DNA of 64,000 nucleotides from Lunularia cruciata (GCA_948567375.1 OX419756.1:63528552-63592551); one strand, 5' to 3'; numbered from the stretch's first letter, positions 1 through 11,924 are shown. Made by a program: numbers and translations. Notes: a model not told the origin generated them from the sequence alone.

Positions 1-1014
1 CTTGCCTAGAAAAAATATTCGGCAATTGTCATATAACAAAACCAAATCCCCTTCTTGTACAGTCACAGGCTTAAAGCTCTTATCATGCCTGACTTTTATC
101 TGTGCTTGTACTTCTTTCGTGGTTTGCATTGCATCATCTCTTTTCTCTTCTAACCACATTAGTTGATGAATCCGAAGATCCTGACTTTCTTCTTCCGACA
201 TTTGTTCTTTGCACAGAACCCGATATGTCGGAACTTCAAATTCAACCGGCAGTATGGGATGCAAGCCATATGTCAAGAAGTATGGTGTTTGTTTGGTTGT
301 TATCTTCTCTGTCGTTCGATATGCCCACAACGCGGCTGGTAATTTTGTATCCCAGTCATAGGCATAATTGACAGTCACCTTATTCAAAATTTTACAAAGT
401 AACCCATTCGCCCTTTCCGTTAAGCCATTTGCTTTTGGGTTGTAAGGAGTCGTCTTCCAATGTTTAATCTGAAAGTAATTGGTTAACGCCTCCATTATTG
501 AGTTCAAAAAATGTGTGCCTCGGTCATTGACCAATTCCAGAGGACACCCATATCGGGAGATGATGTTTCGAAAGAAAAATTCTGCCACCATTTCAGCATC
601 ATCTCTACGAGTTGCTTCCGCTTCGACCATCTTGGTAGCATAGTCAGTGCAGACCAAAATGTAGCGCTTTCTTGTGACTTGAGTCACTGGTTGAATGGGA
701 CCCACAAAATCAATCCCCCATTTCTCAAATGGGGCCAAAGGCAAAATTGGTCTCAAAGGCCATTGGGAAGTAGCCGTTGGCTTCCCCGTTCTTTGACAAG
801 CATCACAGCTTTGGATATGAGCATGTACATCTTTGTACATTGTAGGCTACCAATACCCTGCCAAAAGAATTTTCTTTACAGTATTCTTCAGAGCATAGTG
901 TCCTCCCGATGCCTCGAAGTGTGAAGATTCAATTACTCCTCCTACTTTGTATGACTCCAAGCATCGCCAAAGTACTTCGTCTTCGCCCATCTTAAATAAA
1001 ATGTTGTGTTTAAG
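1..1014 (-). pseudogene. A1 integrase (partial, one stop)
   Basis: Integrase would insert the cDNA into host chromatin. In one minus-strand frame I read an N-terminal HHCC zinc site (two His near 925-880, then CDAC near 800), the core block KWGIDFVGP with the first catalytic Asp at 709-711, NDRGTHF with the second Asp near 510, and NGLTERAN with the Glu near 405-400. This is the DD35E arrangement. A TAG at 847-849 replaces a sense codon between the zinc-site His and Cys pairs, and another TAG at 1015-1017 separates the integrase from RNase H. The frame then runs to the window edge through the start of the GPY/F-type C-terminal domain, ending about 20 residues before the GPY motif seen in A3 at 59820-59850. 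Confidence 0.88.
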
Positions 1015-1716
1015 CTAGTACGGCCCCATTTTCCTGAGAAAGACTGCCCGCTGTTCCGGGTCCATCCCCTCAGAACACTGGAGAGTATTGAGATAATTAT
1101 ATTCAGCTGCATACCTTGTACTTCGCATTGCTGATAAGTGATACAACTCTTCATCAGGGAACCGATCGTCAATTTTCCACTCTTGGTCTTGAGTTTCTAA
1201 CCTGGACAGGAAGTCCGCATTCGAATGCAAAGCTCCCTTCTTTACTTGTACAATATACGTGAACTCTTGTAATAACAATATCCATCTTGCAATTTGTCCT
1301 GATAAATCTGCCTTCTTGACCAAATGTTGCAATGCGTAATGGTCAACATAGAAGACAAACTCATACCCCAACAAATAATGACAAAATTTCTTGCAGGCAT
1401 ACACCATTCTGAGTGCTTCTCTTTCAGTCGTTGAATAGTTCTTTTTAGAAACTAAAAGTTGTTGGCTGGCATAATACACCGGGTAAACCTTCTTCTTCTC
1501 GTCCTTCTGACTTAAGACGACTCCGATGGCCATGGACGAAGTGTCCACATATACATGAAAAGGGACGCCCCAATTTGGGGCCCTCATAACAGGTGCTTCA
1601 ACCAGTTTCTTCTTCAACACCTGGAAAGCTTCTTCTTGACTTGCTTCCCACAGATAGTCTTCGGATTTCTTCAGAAGCTTTGTGAGTGGTGCAGCAAGAA
1701 CTGCATAGTTTGACAT
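1015..1716 (-). pseudogene. A1 RNase H and connection region
   Basis: This is the RNase H part of family A pol, which would degrade the RNA strand during reverse transcription. It reads in the same frame as the RT and integrase. The start of the open stretch carries the RT-RNase H connection (LLKKSEDYLWEAS), followed by the RNase H blocks YVDTSSMAIG (first catalytic Asp), KNYSTTEREAL (Glu) and FYVDHYALQHL (second Asp). The tail (HSNADFLSR, with the last Asp) passes into the linker before the integrase zinc site. In-frame stops bound it at 1732-1734 and 1015-1017. The active-site residues all look present, so the damage is nonsense rather than loss of the catalytic site. Confidence 0.87.
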
Positions 1717-1731
1717 GAAGTGTCTGTAATA

Positions 1732-2757
1732 TCAGACATGTCCCAAGAAGGCTCTCAACTCCCGGATGTTCTTCGGGGATTCCAAAGCTGCGATTATCTT
1801 AACCTTCTCAACATCGACTTCAATACCTCGGCTTGACACCCGATGCCCCAAAAGAATTCCCTCCTTCATTGCAAAGAAGCATTTCTCTGGGTGTAATGAC
1901 AAGCCGGCAAAACGACACCATTCAAACGTTTGGCGAAGGTAATCTAAATGTACATCTCTTTGCCCAAACACACAAAAGTCATCAATAAAAACTTCCACAA
2001 ATTTGCGCAGGAAATCTTTGAAGATTGAATTCATCATCCGCTGGAAAGTAGCGGGAGCATTACACAACCCAAAGGGCATTTGATTGTAAGCGAAAGTGCC
2101 CCAATCGGTCGTGAATGTAGTTTTATCCTTGTCCTCTTCTCAAATGGATTCTTGATTGTACCCTGAAAACCCATTGAGAAAACTATAACAAGGAGGCCCA
2201 GCTACCTGATCTAAAATTGTATCGGTAAAAGGCAAGGGATGATGATCTTTCCTTGTAATTGTGTTCAACTTTTGGAAGTCTTGGCACACTCGGATCTTCC
2301 CTATTTTCTTCTGGACAATGACGATGGGGGAGACCCATTCACTGCTCAAGACAGGGAAGATGATTCCGGCCCGTAAGTACTTGTCAATTTCATCTTTCAC
2401 CAAAAGCAAGTACTTCGGGTTCAGGCGGTATTGTTCGTATCGTTGCCAAACCGGAACTGCACCTTCAACCAGATCAATCCGGTGTTCTCTGAATTCTCGT
2501 GGAATACCCGGCATTTGATCAATCGACCAAGCGAATACATCCTGGAACTCTATAAACAGGGCAGTGTATCCTGCCAACTCCTTTGAAGTAACTATCTTCG
2601 AGATTTTTAAAATTTTTCCTTCAGTTAGTAACACATCTTGACAGTCATCGGGGTTGATGACTCCTTCAACGTGGCTTACTCGGCTTAACTCGAGGCAAGC
2701 GGCCATCAAACCCCCTTCCTCCAAGTCAGGTTCACCGGAGGCGAGGTCATATGGATC
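1732..2757 (-). pseudogene. A1 reverse transcriptase
   Basis: Reverse transcriptase of family A. Blocks in order are EWVSPIVIVQKKIGKIRVC (fingers), DHHPLPFTDTILDQVAG, FLNGFSGYNQ, MPFGLCNAPATFQRMM and the catalytic FIDDFCVFG, so both Asp of the xDD box are intact, followed by the thumb block EGILLGHRVSSRGIEV. A TGA at 2140-2142 interrupts the reading after SGYNQESI; the related copy at 40010 has CAA there. A further stop is at 1732-1734. The N-terminal part (from 2724) is the spacer between protease and RT, including the conserved FAWSIDQMPGIP. The SGYNQ and CNAPATFQR wording resembles plant Athila/Tat-like elements. Confidence 0.9.
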
Positions 2758-3348
2758 TTAGTCTTCAACATCCACCTCGTAGCATTCCAAGTAATTAACT
2801 TGGACTTCGTCTTTGGATTCGTCTGAGGACGAAGACGATGAGTCTTTGGATTTGTCCTCCTCTTCCGACAAACTGGTTTCCCCGAGATGAGGAACCTTTG
2901 TCCAACTCACAGTCACCAGCTTCTGCTCTTCGGACAAAATGTCCTTGAATCTTAACTTCTGGTGATGCCAATCCACTACAACTTGGGCACTGTACAACCA
3001 GGGTCTGCCGATCAACAGAAGGTAACCAGTTTTTGTCACTAGTCGCAACACAATGTAATTCAACTTGAAGGGAACCCCTCCAATGATCGTGGTAATGTTT
3101 GACAGCATGCCTAGTGGCCGTCTCCTGGTTTGGTCTGCAAACTTCAAAACTCGGGGTGTGGGTTCAAACATATGAAACCCAAGTCGATTCGCTGTATCTT
3201 TGGTCATGACATTCACACCGGACCCAAAGTCAATGGGTATTGATGTGATCATGCACCCTGCAATCTCCGCATCTACCTCGGGAGATCCCAAATCTTCTTG
3301 TTCAATATGATAAATAGCTGGCAGGTCCTTCTTTGACATTGACCTCAC
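2758..3348 (-). pseudogene. A1 retropepsin-like protease region
   Basis: Aspartic protease domain that would cleave the polyprotein. The active-site motif is IPIDFGSGVNVM, a D-x-G-S variant of the usual D-S/T-G-A, and a downstream LLIGRPWLY block matches the hydrophobic-Gly motif of retropepsins (ILLG-R). Downstream comes a Ser/Asp/Glu-rich stretch (near 2880-2810) leading toward RT. The frame ends in TAA at 2758-2760, where copy A4 has GAA, so one substitution cut the frame. PR, RT, RNase H and integrase of A1 share one reading frame across 3348 to 1, so only nonsense changes break pol. Confidence 0.85.
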
Positions 3349-4459
3349 CTTCTTGAGGGCCGAATTAAGCTGTCTCTTCTACAGCTTGTTATCTTCCCAC
3401 AATTGCTTGAATGTAACGTTGGCATTTGTGGTGGCCAGATTGGCTATAATATCATATTGGGGAACTCCTCCTAATTTGACCGTCTTCGTCTTCGGCTTTG
3501 GATCCAAAGTCTCTCCATGTTCCCTCTTGACTTCGGGACGCTTCAAAATGGTGATGCTTAACCCGAGGTTCCTCGGGTTGGCCCACCTCGGCTTGGATCA
3601 GACCCTTTACTTCGGATCAAATGTCTAGCGGAAAAATTGGAGACTTCGTCTTTGTCTCTTCTTCCAAACTCAGTTCCCGAGTCCTGAGTAATGCCTCCTT
3701 TAATTCTTTCTGCAAGGCTTTAGCTTTGGCTTTTGCAAGGATCTTTTCCTCCTTGGCCAAAAGAATGGCTTTTGGGCAAAGTCTCTTCACCTTTCGGGAG
3801 GACGACGAGGTCGTACTCAGTTCTTTGGGATCACACTTCTTCTTGCTGGAGTGTGTCTCAACCTTCAAAATTTCAAGATCCGGCCATTCTCCTTCTGAGG
3901 CCGGACTCCCTTCTTGAGGTCTTTCTTCCTCAAGAGTTATGCAATTTACATTCGTATCCCCCTTCGGCTGAAGTGTTGCATGCTCAGCGGGGGTCTGTAC
4001 ATACTTTATAGGCGGCTTCGGGTTCGGTGGGTGAGGGCATTGGTTGCCCGTATGCCCCGAGCCTTTACAATTTCCGCACAGGGGAACGTACCTAATTTGC
4101 CTTCTTGGCCCGGGACAGTTTGGGGACCAATGTCCCATCAAGCCATAATTATAACAGGCTCCGGGTGCAACATTTTGAGGCTGATTTTGGTTGCTCATCG
4201 GTGGTCTTTGTGGAGGAGCATTGGGGTTATACTCCCTAGGTCCAAACCTCGGACCTTGATACGATGTGCTCGCTTGAGGCTGTACCTCCTGCGTTTGGTA
4301 CACAGCCTCCTCGTCCTCATCTTGGTTCCATCCTAGAACCCAATCAATTTGCTGCACCGAGAATGCATTCTGTGTTGGCGTGGCCGGATTTTCCACATGT
4401 GGTGCACCACACATTAGATCGTCCAAATGTTGGGGCCTTCCTTTGGTCCTTGGCCCCAA
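3349..4459 (-). pseudogene. A1 Gag C-terminal part with zinc knuckles 2 and 3
   Basis: C-terminal Gag (nucleocapsid and linker). The open stretch 4459-3617 has a Pro/Gln-rich segment, a knuckle CYNYGLMGHWSPNC in which the second Cys has become Tyr, and an intact CX2CX4HX4C knuckle CGNCKGSGHTGNQC near 4080-4040. A Lys/Glu/Ala-rich helical stretch (KEEKILAKAKAKALQKE) follows. The frame differs from both the upstream Gag (4344-5855) and the downstream protease, so at least two frameshifts lie near 4344-4459 and 3349-3617. I cannot tell from these copies whether a programmed gag/pol frameshift existed; in A3 the equivalent region and the protease are in one frame, which suggests not. Confidence 0.8.
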
Positions 4460-5855
4460 TCATCTGGATCTTGAAATCCAAAAACTCCTTGATGAGGGCA
4501 TCCAGCTTCGTATCTGCCTTATGTACACTCTTGGTTGGAGGAGTCACTGGTTTCTTGCCTCCACGTCTTTTGACTTGTCTTGGCTTGGATTCTTCTTCGG
4601 ATTCCAAAGAAGAGCTCGAAGTTGTGGAAGATTCATCCAAAGAAGGGGAGGTACTACGCAAAGCTCTTCTTCTGGGCTTCTTGCCTTTCTTCTCCCAATT
4701 TCTCCGGTTATTGATAGAGTGAGAGTGGGCCGCTTCATAACGAGCAACATATTTGAGTACTTTGTCCAAGGAAGTTACATTCCTCTCCTTGGCAAAGATT
4801 TGTATCTCCGATGAAAGGCTCCCAAGGAACCAAGTAATGGCTTGGGCATCGGAGTAACCCACCACCCCCGATTGCTTGGGAACTTGGTTCAGTAGTGCCA
4901 TGAACCGCTCGGAGTAGTCTCTCAACTTCTCCTTCTTGCCACGGTCCAAATCGTTGAATGCCACGAAGATACTCGTATTGTAATCAACTTCCCGGAATCG
5001 TTCCAGGAAGTTGTTTCTCAAGTCTGCCCAGTCCGCTAGTACAAACCCCTTCAGGGTCACATGGTTGTACCAGCTCCGAGCTTTCTTGCACAACAAACTT
5101 GGGAAAATTCTCAATCGATCTGCCAAGTCATGCTCCTTGTTAGCAAAGGAGATGACTTCGAATTCTTTCTTGAATTCATCGGGGTCTTTGTCTTGTTCTG
5201 TCCTCTTGTACTTCTGATAGGCGTGTTGGGTGACAGGAAGCAAAGACATTGTTTGATGCACTAGGATCAGCTGAGGTAATGTGGAACTTGATGGAACTAA
5301 AGGATTGGCTGGAATTGACGTCGTGTTGTCAGCCCAGGGATTCCAATTTGTCAAGTTCAAGGTGGGGTCTTCTTCGACAATTTCTGCTATGAGGGTGTTG
5401 ACTTCAACCCGAGTGGAAGATTCAGGATCAACACCTTTGATTGGTTCTTCAAAATTCCTTCGGGACAATCGAGGAATCGTTTGTAGAAGATGTTGACACT
5501 CGTCTCCCGTAAGTGTTCTTGTTGTCTTTTCTCGAACAAAGGTCTTCAAGGAAACAACTTCCTTTACAGCTCTAGGGGAAGTTGGTGTACTGGGCCACAA
5601 TGCATATGTTTGCCCACTTGATTCTTTCTTCTTCTTGGAAGAAGAGGGAGATGCAAAGTAGCCTTGCCAACCGCCTTTGCGTTTCTTGTGGTCACGTTCT
5701 CGCACGGCTTCTTGCACTTCATGAAGAAGTTGAAACTCCGACGCCTCTCATTCAGTTTTGTCAACAATGGATGGGACGTTCTGACGTTTGTTTTCTTCAC
5801 GCTGAAGTGCTTTTCTTTGAGCTCTCTCCTCCCGTTGTTCTCTCAATGCAGACAT
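4344..5855 (-). pseudogene. A1 Gag N-terminal part (capsid and first zinc knuckle)
   Basis: The likely start is the ATG at 5855-5853, about 65 bases downstream of the PBS; it opens with an Arg/Glu/Gln-rich segment. A TGA at 5748-5750 breaks the same frame, which then runs open to 4344. After a Lys-rich stretch (DHKKRKGGWQGYF) and linker comes the retrotransposon Gag (capsid-like) domain: YQKYKRTEQDKDPDEFKKEF, KKARSWYNHV and YSERFMALLNQVPKQSG. The first CCHC knuckle, CTTCGKSGHANTEC, lies near the end at about 4400-4360. Compared with copy A6 (27362-27802) the N-terminal coiled-coil part is much shorter here, so there is either an internal deletion or a shorter subfamily. Confidence 0.85.
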
Positions 5856-5918
5856 TCATATTGCGTTGCTACCCAGTTTCCAATTTGGCTTTGTATTCTT
5901 CCACTTCTGAGATTTGTA

Positions 5919-5936
5919 TCCCCGGCAGCAGCGCCA
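5919..5936 (-). promoter_or_regulatory. A1 primer-binding site (tRNA-Asp-like)
   Basis: Read on the minus strand, the 18 bases are TGGCGCTGCTGCCGGGGA, starting 7 bases after the end of the 5' LTR. Plant elements of the Athila/Tat type commonly use TGGCGCCGTTGCCGGGGA, complementary to the 3' end of tRNA-Asp; this site differs from it at two positions. The site would prime minus-strand synthesis. Confidence 0.75.
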
Positions 5937-6736
5937 AAAATCATGTGACAAACCGGCAAATATCACTTTTGCGGTAATCGGGTAAGTAAAGTTCGTTCCC
6001 GCAAAGATACGAGTCAGAAATGTCCAAATACGAAGCAAAGTAACAATTTCAATTCTTCTTGAGTTCTTCTTTAGTCTCTCAGGTAGAAACCACACCCAGA
6101 AGAGAGTAACAAGCACTGACTCGCAGTCTTGTCACAAATTCACACTTCTTAATCACAACTCCATCAAATCTTTCCAAACAATCTTGATTGTGATGATTCA
6201 GGCTCTCCCAAAAATGGCACTTCATTGCAAAATGACTTTGCCTTAGAATTGTGTTCCACCCCTCCACTGAAGGCACAACTTCCTCGATTGAAATTGCTTC
6301 ACATCAACTTCACACTGCACTCACAAAAGCAGAATACTACCAACACTACAATTCCTCTTAGATCTGTCAAGGCATTGCTTTGATTGCACTTCACTCAGGA
6401 TCAAACACACAAAATGAAGATCAAGGCTGTGGAATCCAACATCCAACAAGCACTCTGATTTGCACTTCAAATTTCTCCAAACACTCACAAACACAATTGC
6501 AAAGTTGATACTCGGAATCAAGCTCAAGCAACGAGCACTGCTTCACAGCACTTTGCTTTATCTATTCTCAGAAATAATGAGCACTGAACAACATTTTCCT
6601 GGGAATGCCACTCTTAAATAGTGAAGCAATCGACAGTTCTAACAACTATACCGTTCTACCACAACTATTCTAACCTGCAGATCCAAAATGACATTGCACC
6701 TCTTCATATCTGCCCCTTGAAATCTCAAATTGGTTA

Positions 6737-9304
6737 CTAATCCAATCCAATGTCTACTTCGTCCTTGGCTTTCAAACCCAAACCCAAAGTAATCTTTCTT
6801 CCTACTATCTTTTCCTCGGGTTTCAGATCTTCTACTTCTTCTACCAATTCCAGCAATTCTCTTTCTTGATCTGAAATTTCACTAGTGGGTAATCTATTTA
6901 ACTCCTTATCTCCTGACCCACTCTTCTCTAATGTCTCTGATAGCAACTCCAAAGACATTTGGACTCCTATGTTATCTACTTTGGGTTTTGCTTTAACATC
7001 TTTCCGAAGTTTTTCTAGCTCTATCTTCACTAAGTCTAATCTAATGGAAATGTTATCCTCTACTTCCAACACCTTCCTATCTACACGAGTTCTTAATTTT
7101 ATTAACAAGGCATTCATCTCCGTGTCCTTCACTTGTCTTTGCCTTGTCTCCTGCACCAACAACTTCAACTCGTGTAGACGCGCTTCTTCAATTCAAACGT
7201 TGGCTTTTGTACTTAACATCACATTCACTCCGAGGACTATCTCCTTCAATGGCTCCAATCTTGTCTTCCTCTCTTGTTCCCGATCTGCAAGCCATTCCTC
7301 TTTGTACATCGCCAACTCTTCCTTGAACTCGGCTTTCACCGCTTCCTTCCCTTTCTCCTTCTGTTCAACCTTCTCTTCCTGATTACGAAGTAACTCTCGT
7401 AATCTCTCTTCTTCTCTATATCTCGCAGCCAACTCTCATTGCCAAAGTTGCTTCTTCTCCTCCATACTTTCTATCACTCTATCGAGCTCTTGATCCTTCA
7501 ATGCTATCCTCGCCATAGCATGGATAAGCTCTACTCTTGAATCAGCAAACTATTGCTTCAAGATTTTGGTTTCAGCTACCTGTCTTTCCCTTGCGATATC
7601 ACTCTTCCTCGCAAGATCCTCTCGATAGATCACTTCTCTCTTCAGGTCTTCGATTACCTGACTTCTCTCGACTGCCTCCGCTCGCAATACTTCTCTCTCC
7701 TCCTCACCTTGGGTTACACTCGTCCTCAACTCCGAGTTCTCTTCTTCTAATCTTGCTACCACCTGTAGTACAGTCTTTACCTCGGGACAAGTCGACTGCA
7801 TCTCCTTCTTCTTCTTCTGCTCCAACTTTACAAGCAGCAGGCACACTACCTCTCGCGGGTACTCCACTCCATCACTTGCAACTTCTTCCTCCCACAGACG
7901 GGTCTCTTTTCTCTCCTCGTGTTCTTCCGATACTCGCCTTCTTCTGGAGTCTTTGTATCGGGATTGATGCCTCACTGCTCGAGCTTTCTTCTACCTCTGT
8001 TTTCACTCGACTTGGTCCCGCCTCACACTTCACCTTACGTCACAAGCAAACTCCTCGCTGCACTGCGATCTTCTTCTCCTCTGGCACCGGTACTTTGTCT
8101 TCCAGCGCTGTATTGTCTTCGGCTTCTACCTCGGCCTGCACTTCTTCTTTGTATTCTTCAGCCACTAGCACCGAGGTCATTTCTCCACCGTCCTCACTAT
8201 CACTGCTCGTATCTCCGCTCTGCAGTGCAAGCTTTGGTTCCTCCTCATGCTCCGAGTCCTCCATCTTGAGCTTGGGCTTGCCTTCTGAGTCTTCATCTTC
8301 TGACTCAATTACCACCATTCCTTGCCTCGGGTTACTTTTCTGCATCTTCCGAGGTTTTCTTCGGCTTTTGCTTGCCGAGTCCTCTTCTTCGTCGGGGTAC
8401 TTACTATGACCTCCACATTTTTCCTTGTCTTTGCATAGTAATCGTCTGTGCTCCGGATTTGCAAAATGTATTGCTGCTCCTTGACATTGACCTCCTTTTG
8501 CACATCCGGATGGAAGTGCGACACCATCCGATTCCGCTCCGCCGAGTTCAGCAAATTGAGCCCAAGGTAGAAATGCATTGCAAACGGCACAATATAATGT
8601 GGAGGCAACTTATCCTGCAGATTCCACACCATCTGCCTTGTTCTCCCGTGAAAACACCTTGCCCAATTAATTGGTTCTCCTGCAAAAAATTTGTGAAAGA
8701 ACACCGCTTGGTGTTTCATCACATATGTTGTTCTCTCCGGCTTCAGGATTGCCATCAAAGCACTCACAATTCCTCTCTTGAGAGGGTCTTTATAACTTTT
8801 TACCTTGTACCCATTCTTTGTTCTCTTCGACAAGAAGGCATCTCTCACCTCCTGAGTTTCTTGGGCTATCTCTCCTTTCCCCAAGAACGTGGCTCTCTGC
8901 TCCGAGCCTGCCTCCTTCCCGAGTATGAGTCTCCAATCCGACTCTGGCTAGCGAGCCGGATTTCCTCTCTTCCCTTCTTCCTTGTGTCCATCGAGACACT
9001 TACTCTCGATGATTTCTTTCATGAATCTTGGAAAACTTACGTTCCTGGTCCATGCCAGAAATATGATCCGAAGTCGGCTCAAGACTTCGATCCTCACTAC
9101 TACATCTAATCTCCAAATTCCATGATTTCTCACTGCGAATTCGGAGTTTTTCTTCCCTCCTCCCATCTCTTCTGCTTTCTCACTTTCTCTTGATTCCACT
9201 CTCACAACTTCTCCCTTGCGCACTAACACAAGCCCAACTCTATTTCCCTTTCCCCGATCACCCGCAAGACGACTCCTCAACAGCGAAGGAAAATTGCTCA
9301 ACAT
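6737..9304 (-). pseudogene. LTR-resident ORF of family A, copy in A1
   Basis: Sense-strand ORF inside the LTR, unlike gag or pol. I do not recognise the family. The start ATG at 9304 lies 20 bases past the CTATAAAAA box. The N-terminal 260 or so residues look globular and Trp/Phe-rich (WTESDWRLVLG in sister copies, FHGRTRQMVWNL, PPHYIVPF). They are followed by an acidic Ser/Glu/Asp linker, a Cys-rich spot, a basic stretch, and a long Glu/Lys/Arg/Gln heptad-like coiled coil. The reading shifts frame near 8345 and returns by 7975, and there are several stops, so this copy is dead. Sister copies at 9715-11924, 21331-23910 and 60442-63015 keep one frame throughout. Confidence 0.75.
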
Positions 9305-9323
9305 TTTGTCATTGCAATTTTGA

Positions 9324-9332
9324 TTTTTATAG
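9324..9332 (-). promoter_or_regulatory. TATA-like box (P1) upstream of the A1 LTR ORF
   Basis: Minus-strand CTATAAAAA, about 380 bases inside the LTR and 20 bases before the ORF ATG. The same box in the same place occurs at 21302-21310 and 60414-60422. The position would suit a core promoter, although the first ATG would be at or close to the start site. This is inference from sequence only. Confidence 0.45.
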
Positions 9333-9714
9333 AGTTTCACTTCTTTGTCTTCCATCACTTCGAGTTTCTACCAAGAAATCACACCTTTGGCATGCACTTG
9401 TCATTGTCAATCAACCTTTGCACGTATGAGCCGCCAGTTTTGAAACGGCTCCTTCTTGAATTTCTTGCCCCGACGAAAGGCTGTTAGACTGTCTTTGCCT
9501 TGGGTTGAGCTCCCTCCAATCCAAAGACAATTTACTTCGTATTGTATGCTGACAGGGCATTTCCAAGTACTTTGCCTTATGACCCAAAATCACTTTACTT
9601 CGGGTTTCAACCCGAAGACTCTTTCCTTCACCTTCTTTGGCCATACAGGCGCAATCCGACTTCTCTATACACTTCTTCTCCTTTATTCTGAAAAAAAAAA
9701 ATGTGGGCACCACA

Positions 9715-11924
9715 TAATCAAGAGTAAGTGTCTCGATGGCCCTAAGGAAGAGAGGAAGAGAGGAAATCCGGCTTGCTGGACAGAGTCGGATTGGAGATTA
9801 GTGCTTGGAAGAGAGGCAGGCATGGAGCAGGGTGCCACATTCTTGGAGAAGAGAGAAGTAGTCAAAGAAACCCAAGAAGTGAGGGATGCTTTCTCTTCAA
9901 AGAGAACGAAGAATGGGTATAAGGTCAAGAGTTACAAAGATTCAATGAAGAGAGGGATCGTGAGTGCTCTCATGGAAATCCTAAAGCCGGAGAGGAGAAC
10001 TTATGTGATGAAACACCAAGCAGTGTTCTTCCGTAAGATGTTTGCAAGAGAACCTATCAACTAGGCGAGGTGTTTCCATGGGAGGACAAGACAAATGGTA
10101 TGGAATTTGCAGGATAAGTTGCCTCCACACTACATCATGCCGTTTGCAGCACATTTCTACCTAGGGTTGAATTTGCTCAATTTGGCGGAGCACAGCAGAA
10201 TGGTGTCTCACTTCCATCCCGACTTGAGAAGAGAAGTCAATGTGGAGGAGCAACAATACATTCTTCAAATCCAAAGCACGGATGAGTACTACACATAGAC
10301 GGGCAAGTGCATGGAGGTAGAAGTGAGTACTCCAAAGTCAAAGAAGCAGAGTAGACAAGGAGAAGGCAAAGACGTGGAGAAGACAAGACCTCGGAAGACT
10401 AAGAGAGGAAACCCGAGGAGAGGCATAGTGGTGATTGCATCATCAGAAGAAGACTTGGAAGGCAAAGCCGAGTGCAAGTCCAAAGACTCAAAACACAAGG
10501 AAGAACCGGAGCTCATGCTGCAAAGTGGAGATACGAGTAGCAATAGTGATGAAGGTGGGGAGATGACATCAATACCTGCTGCCGAAGAAGAAGAAGTTCA
10601 AGTGGAGCTCAAAGAAGAAAATAATTCGAAGTTGGAGGACAAGGCACCCGAGCCAGAGGAGAAGAAGTTTACGATTCAGAGAGGAGTTTGGTCTAGATGC
10701 AAGGCAAAGTGTGAAGCGGGTCCAAGCAAGGCAAGAAAAGAGGAGAATGCTAGCTTGGGGAGTGAAGCGTCTATTCCGATACGACGAATGCAAAGAAGAA
10801 GGCAAGTATCGGGTGAAGAAGAGGTAAAGAAGGAGATCACTTTGTAGGTGGAAGTAGGTGCGAGTGATGGAGTGGAGTACTTGCGAGAAATTGTGTGCCC
10901 ATTGTTGGTGAAGTTAGAGCACAAGAAGAAGGAGATGCAGTCGACATGTCCGGAGGTGAAGACTGTGTTGCAGGTTTTGGCAAGACTGGAAGAAGAGAAC
11001 TTGGAGTTGAAGAAGAGTACAACCCAAGGCGAGGAGGAAAGGGAATTAATGCAAGGGGATGCAGTAGTACAGAGTCAAGTTATTGAGGACTTGAAGAGAG
11101 AAGCAAGGTATTGAGAAGAACTTGTGAAGAAGAGTGACATAGCAAGGGAGAGACAAGTAGCAAAGTACAAAATCTTGAAGCAGCAATTTGCTGATTCCAG
11201 ACTATAAATTATCCATGTAATGGCAAGGGTAGCAGAAAAGGAACAAGAACTTGATAGAGTGATGGAGAGTGTAGAAGAGAAGAAGCGATTGTGGCAGCGG
11301 GAGTTGACAGTGAGATATAGGGAAGAAGAGCGATTACAAGAGTTACTTTGTAATCAGGAAGAGAAGATTGTGCAGAAGGAGAAGGAGAAAGAAATTGTGA
11401 AAGCTGAGTTCAAGGCAGAGTTGGCAATGTATAGGGAAGATTGGCTTGCAGATTGGGAGCGTAAAAGGAAGATGAGATTGGAGCCATTGAAGGAGATTGT
11501 AATCAGGATGAACGCAATGTTGAGTATAGAAGCCAGTGTTCGTATTGAAGAGACAAGGCTGCACGAGTTGAAGTTGTTGGTCCAAGAGATGAGGAGGAGA
11601 CATGCAAAGGATACAGACTTGAATGCTTTGTTAATAAGTCTCAGAACTTGGGTAGATAGAAAGATATTGGAGGTCAAAGACAATATCACAATTAGATTAG
11701 ATCTAGTGAAGTTAGAGATAGATAAACTTCAAAAAGATGTTAGAGCTAAACCCGAAGTAGATGAAGTAGGAGTGTAGATGTCTTTGGAGTTACCATTGGA
11801 GACATTAGAGAAGAATGGGTCAATAGATAAGGAGTTAGATAGATTACCCACGAGTGAAATGTCAGATCAAGAAAGAGAATTGTTAGATCTAGTAGAAGAT
11901 GTAGGAGTTGTGAAACTCGAAGAC
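9715..11924 (+). repeat. Partial long-form family A LTR (target of A1, cut by B1)
   Basis: Plus-strand sequence colinear with 21627-23830 of the solo LTR at 20917-24707. Its left side is interrupted by A1, which inserted at the equivalent of the GAGAGTAAG site, and its right side stops exactly at the B1 5' LTR (11925). About 0.85 kb of LTR 3' end is missing on the right, and it does not reappear after B1. Confidence 0.85.
9715..11924 (+). pseudogene. LTR-resident ORF of family A, partial copy
   Basis: Same unknown protein as at 60442-63015, lacking the first 100 or so residues and the last few dozen. One reading frame is kept across 2.2 kb with no frameshift, but several stops occur: TAG replacing TGG near 10063, TAG near 10298, TAG after ITL at 10845-10847, TGA near 11112 and TAG at 11775-11777. 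Visible parts are the FHGRTRQMVWNL region, an acidic linker (near 10400-10650), CKAKCE near 10698, a basic spot (RRMQRRRQ, 10789-10812) and the coiled coil (10970-11700). Function unknown; a structural, Gag-like or nucleic-acid-binding role is possible only by analogy with the coil and basic segments. Confidence 0.72.

Larger units (their letters stand above)
1..9714 (-). mobile_element. Family A Ty3/gypsy retrotransposon A1, 3' end outside window
   Basis: Reading on the minus strand from 9714 the order is a 5' LTR (9714-5944), PBS (5936-5919), gag, protease, RT, RNase H and integrase, with the window ending inside the integrase C-terminus. This gag-PR-RT-RH-INT order defines Ty3/gypsy. The missing part would be about 150 bases of integrase, the polypurine tract and the 3' LTR. 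The element lies inside another long family A LTR whose continuation starts at 9715, so the 5-bp target duplication next to the 5' LTR would be TAATC; its partner is off the left edge. Pol carries five in-frame stops and gag has a stop and frame changes, so this copy cannot be autonomous. Confidence 0.9.
5944..9714 (-). repeat. A1 5' LTR, long form (3771 bp)
   Basis: Bounded by TGTGGTGCCCACA (read leftward from 9714) and ...TTTGTCACA ending at 5944, that is TG...CA termini. The same termini and nearly the same length recur in the solo LTR 20917-24707 (3791 bp) and the A3 3' LTR (3767 bp). Within it lie a CTATAAAAA box at 9332-9324, an ORF remnant (9304-6737), a TATTTAAG box at 6619-6612 and about 670 bp of highly conserved 3' sequence that is also shared with the short LTR form. 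The 5' 380 bases include a short A-rich tract just inside the end. Confidence 0.92.

Noticed and set aside
7537-8409. A 290-codon plus-strand open frame rich in Ser, Pro and Leu
   Set aside because: It is the complement of the acidic and coiled-coil part of the LTR ORF on the minus strand. Sister copies show the minus-strand reading conserved, not this one.
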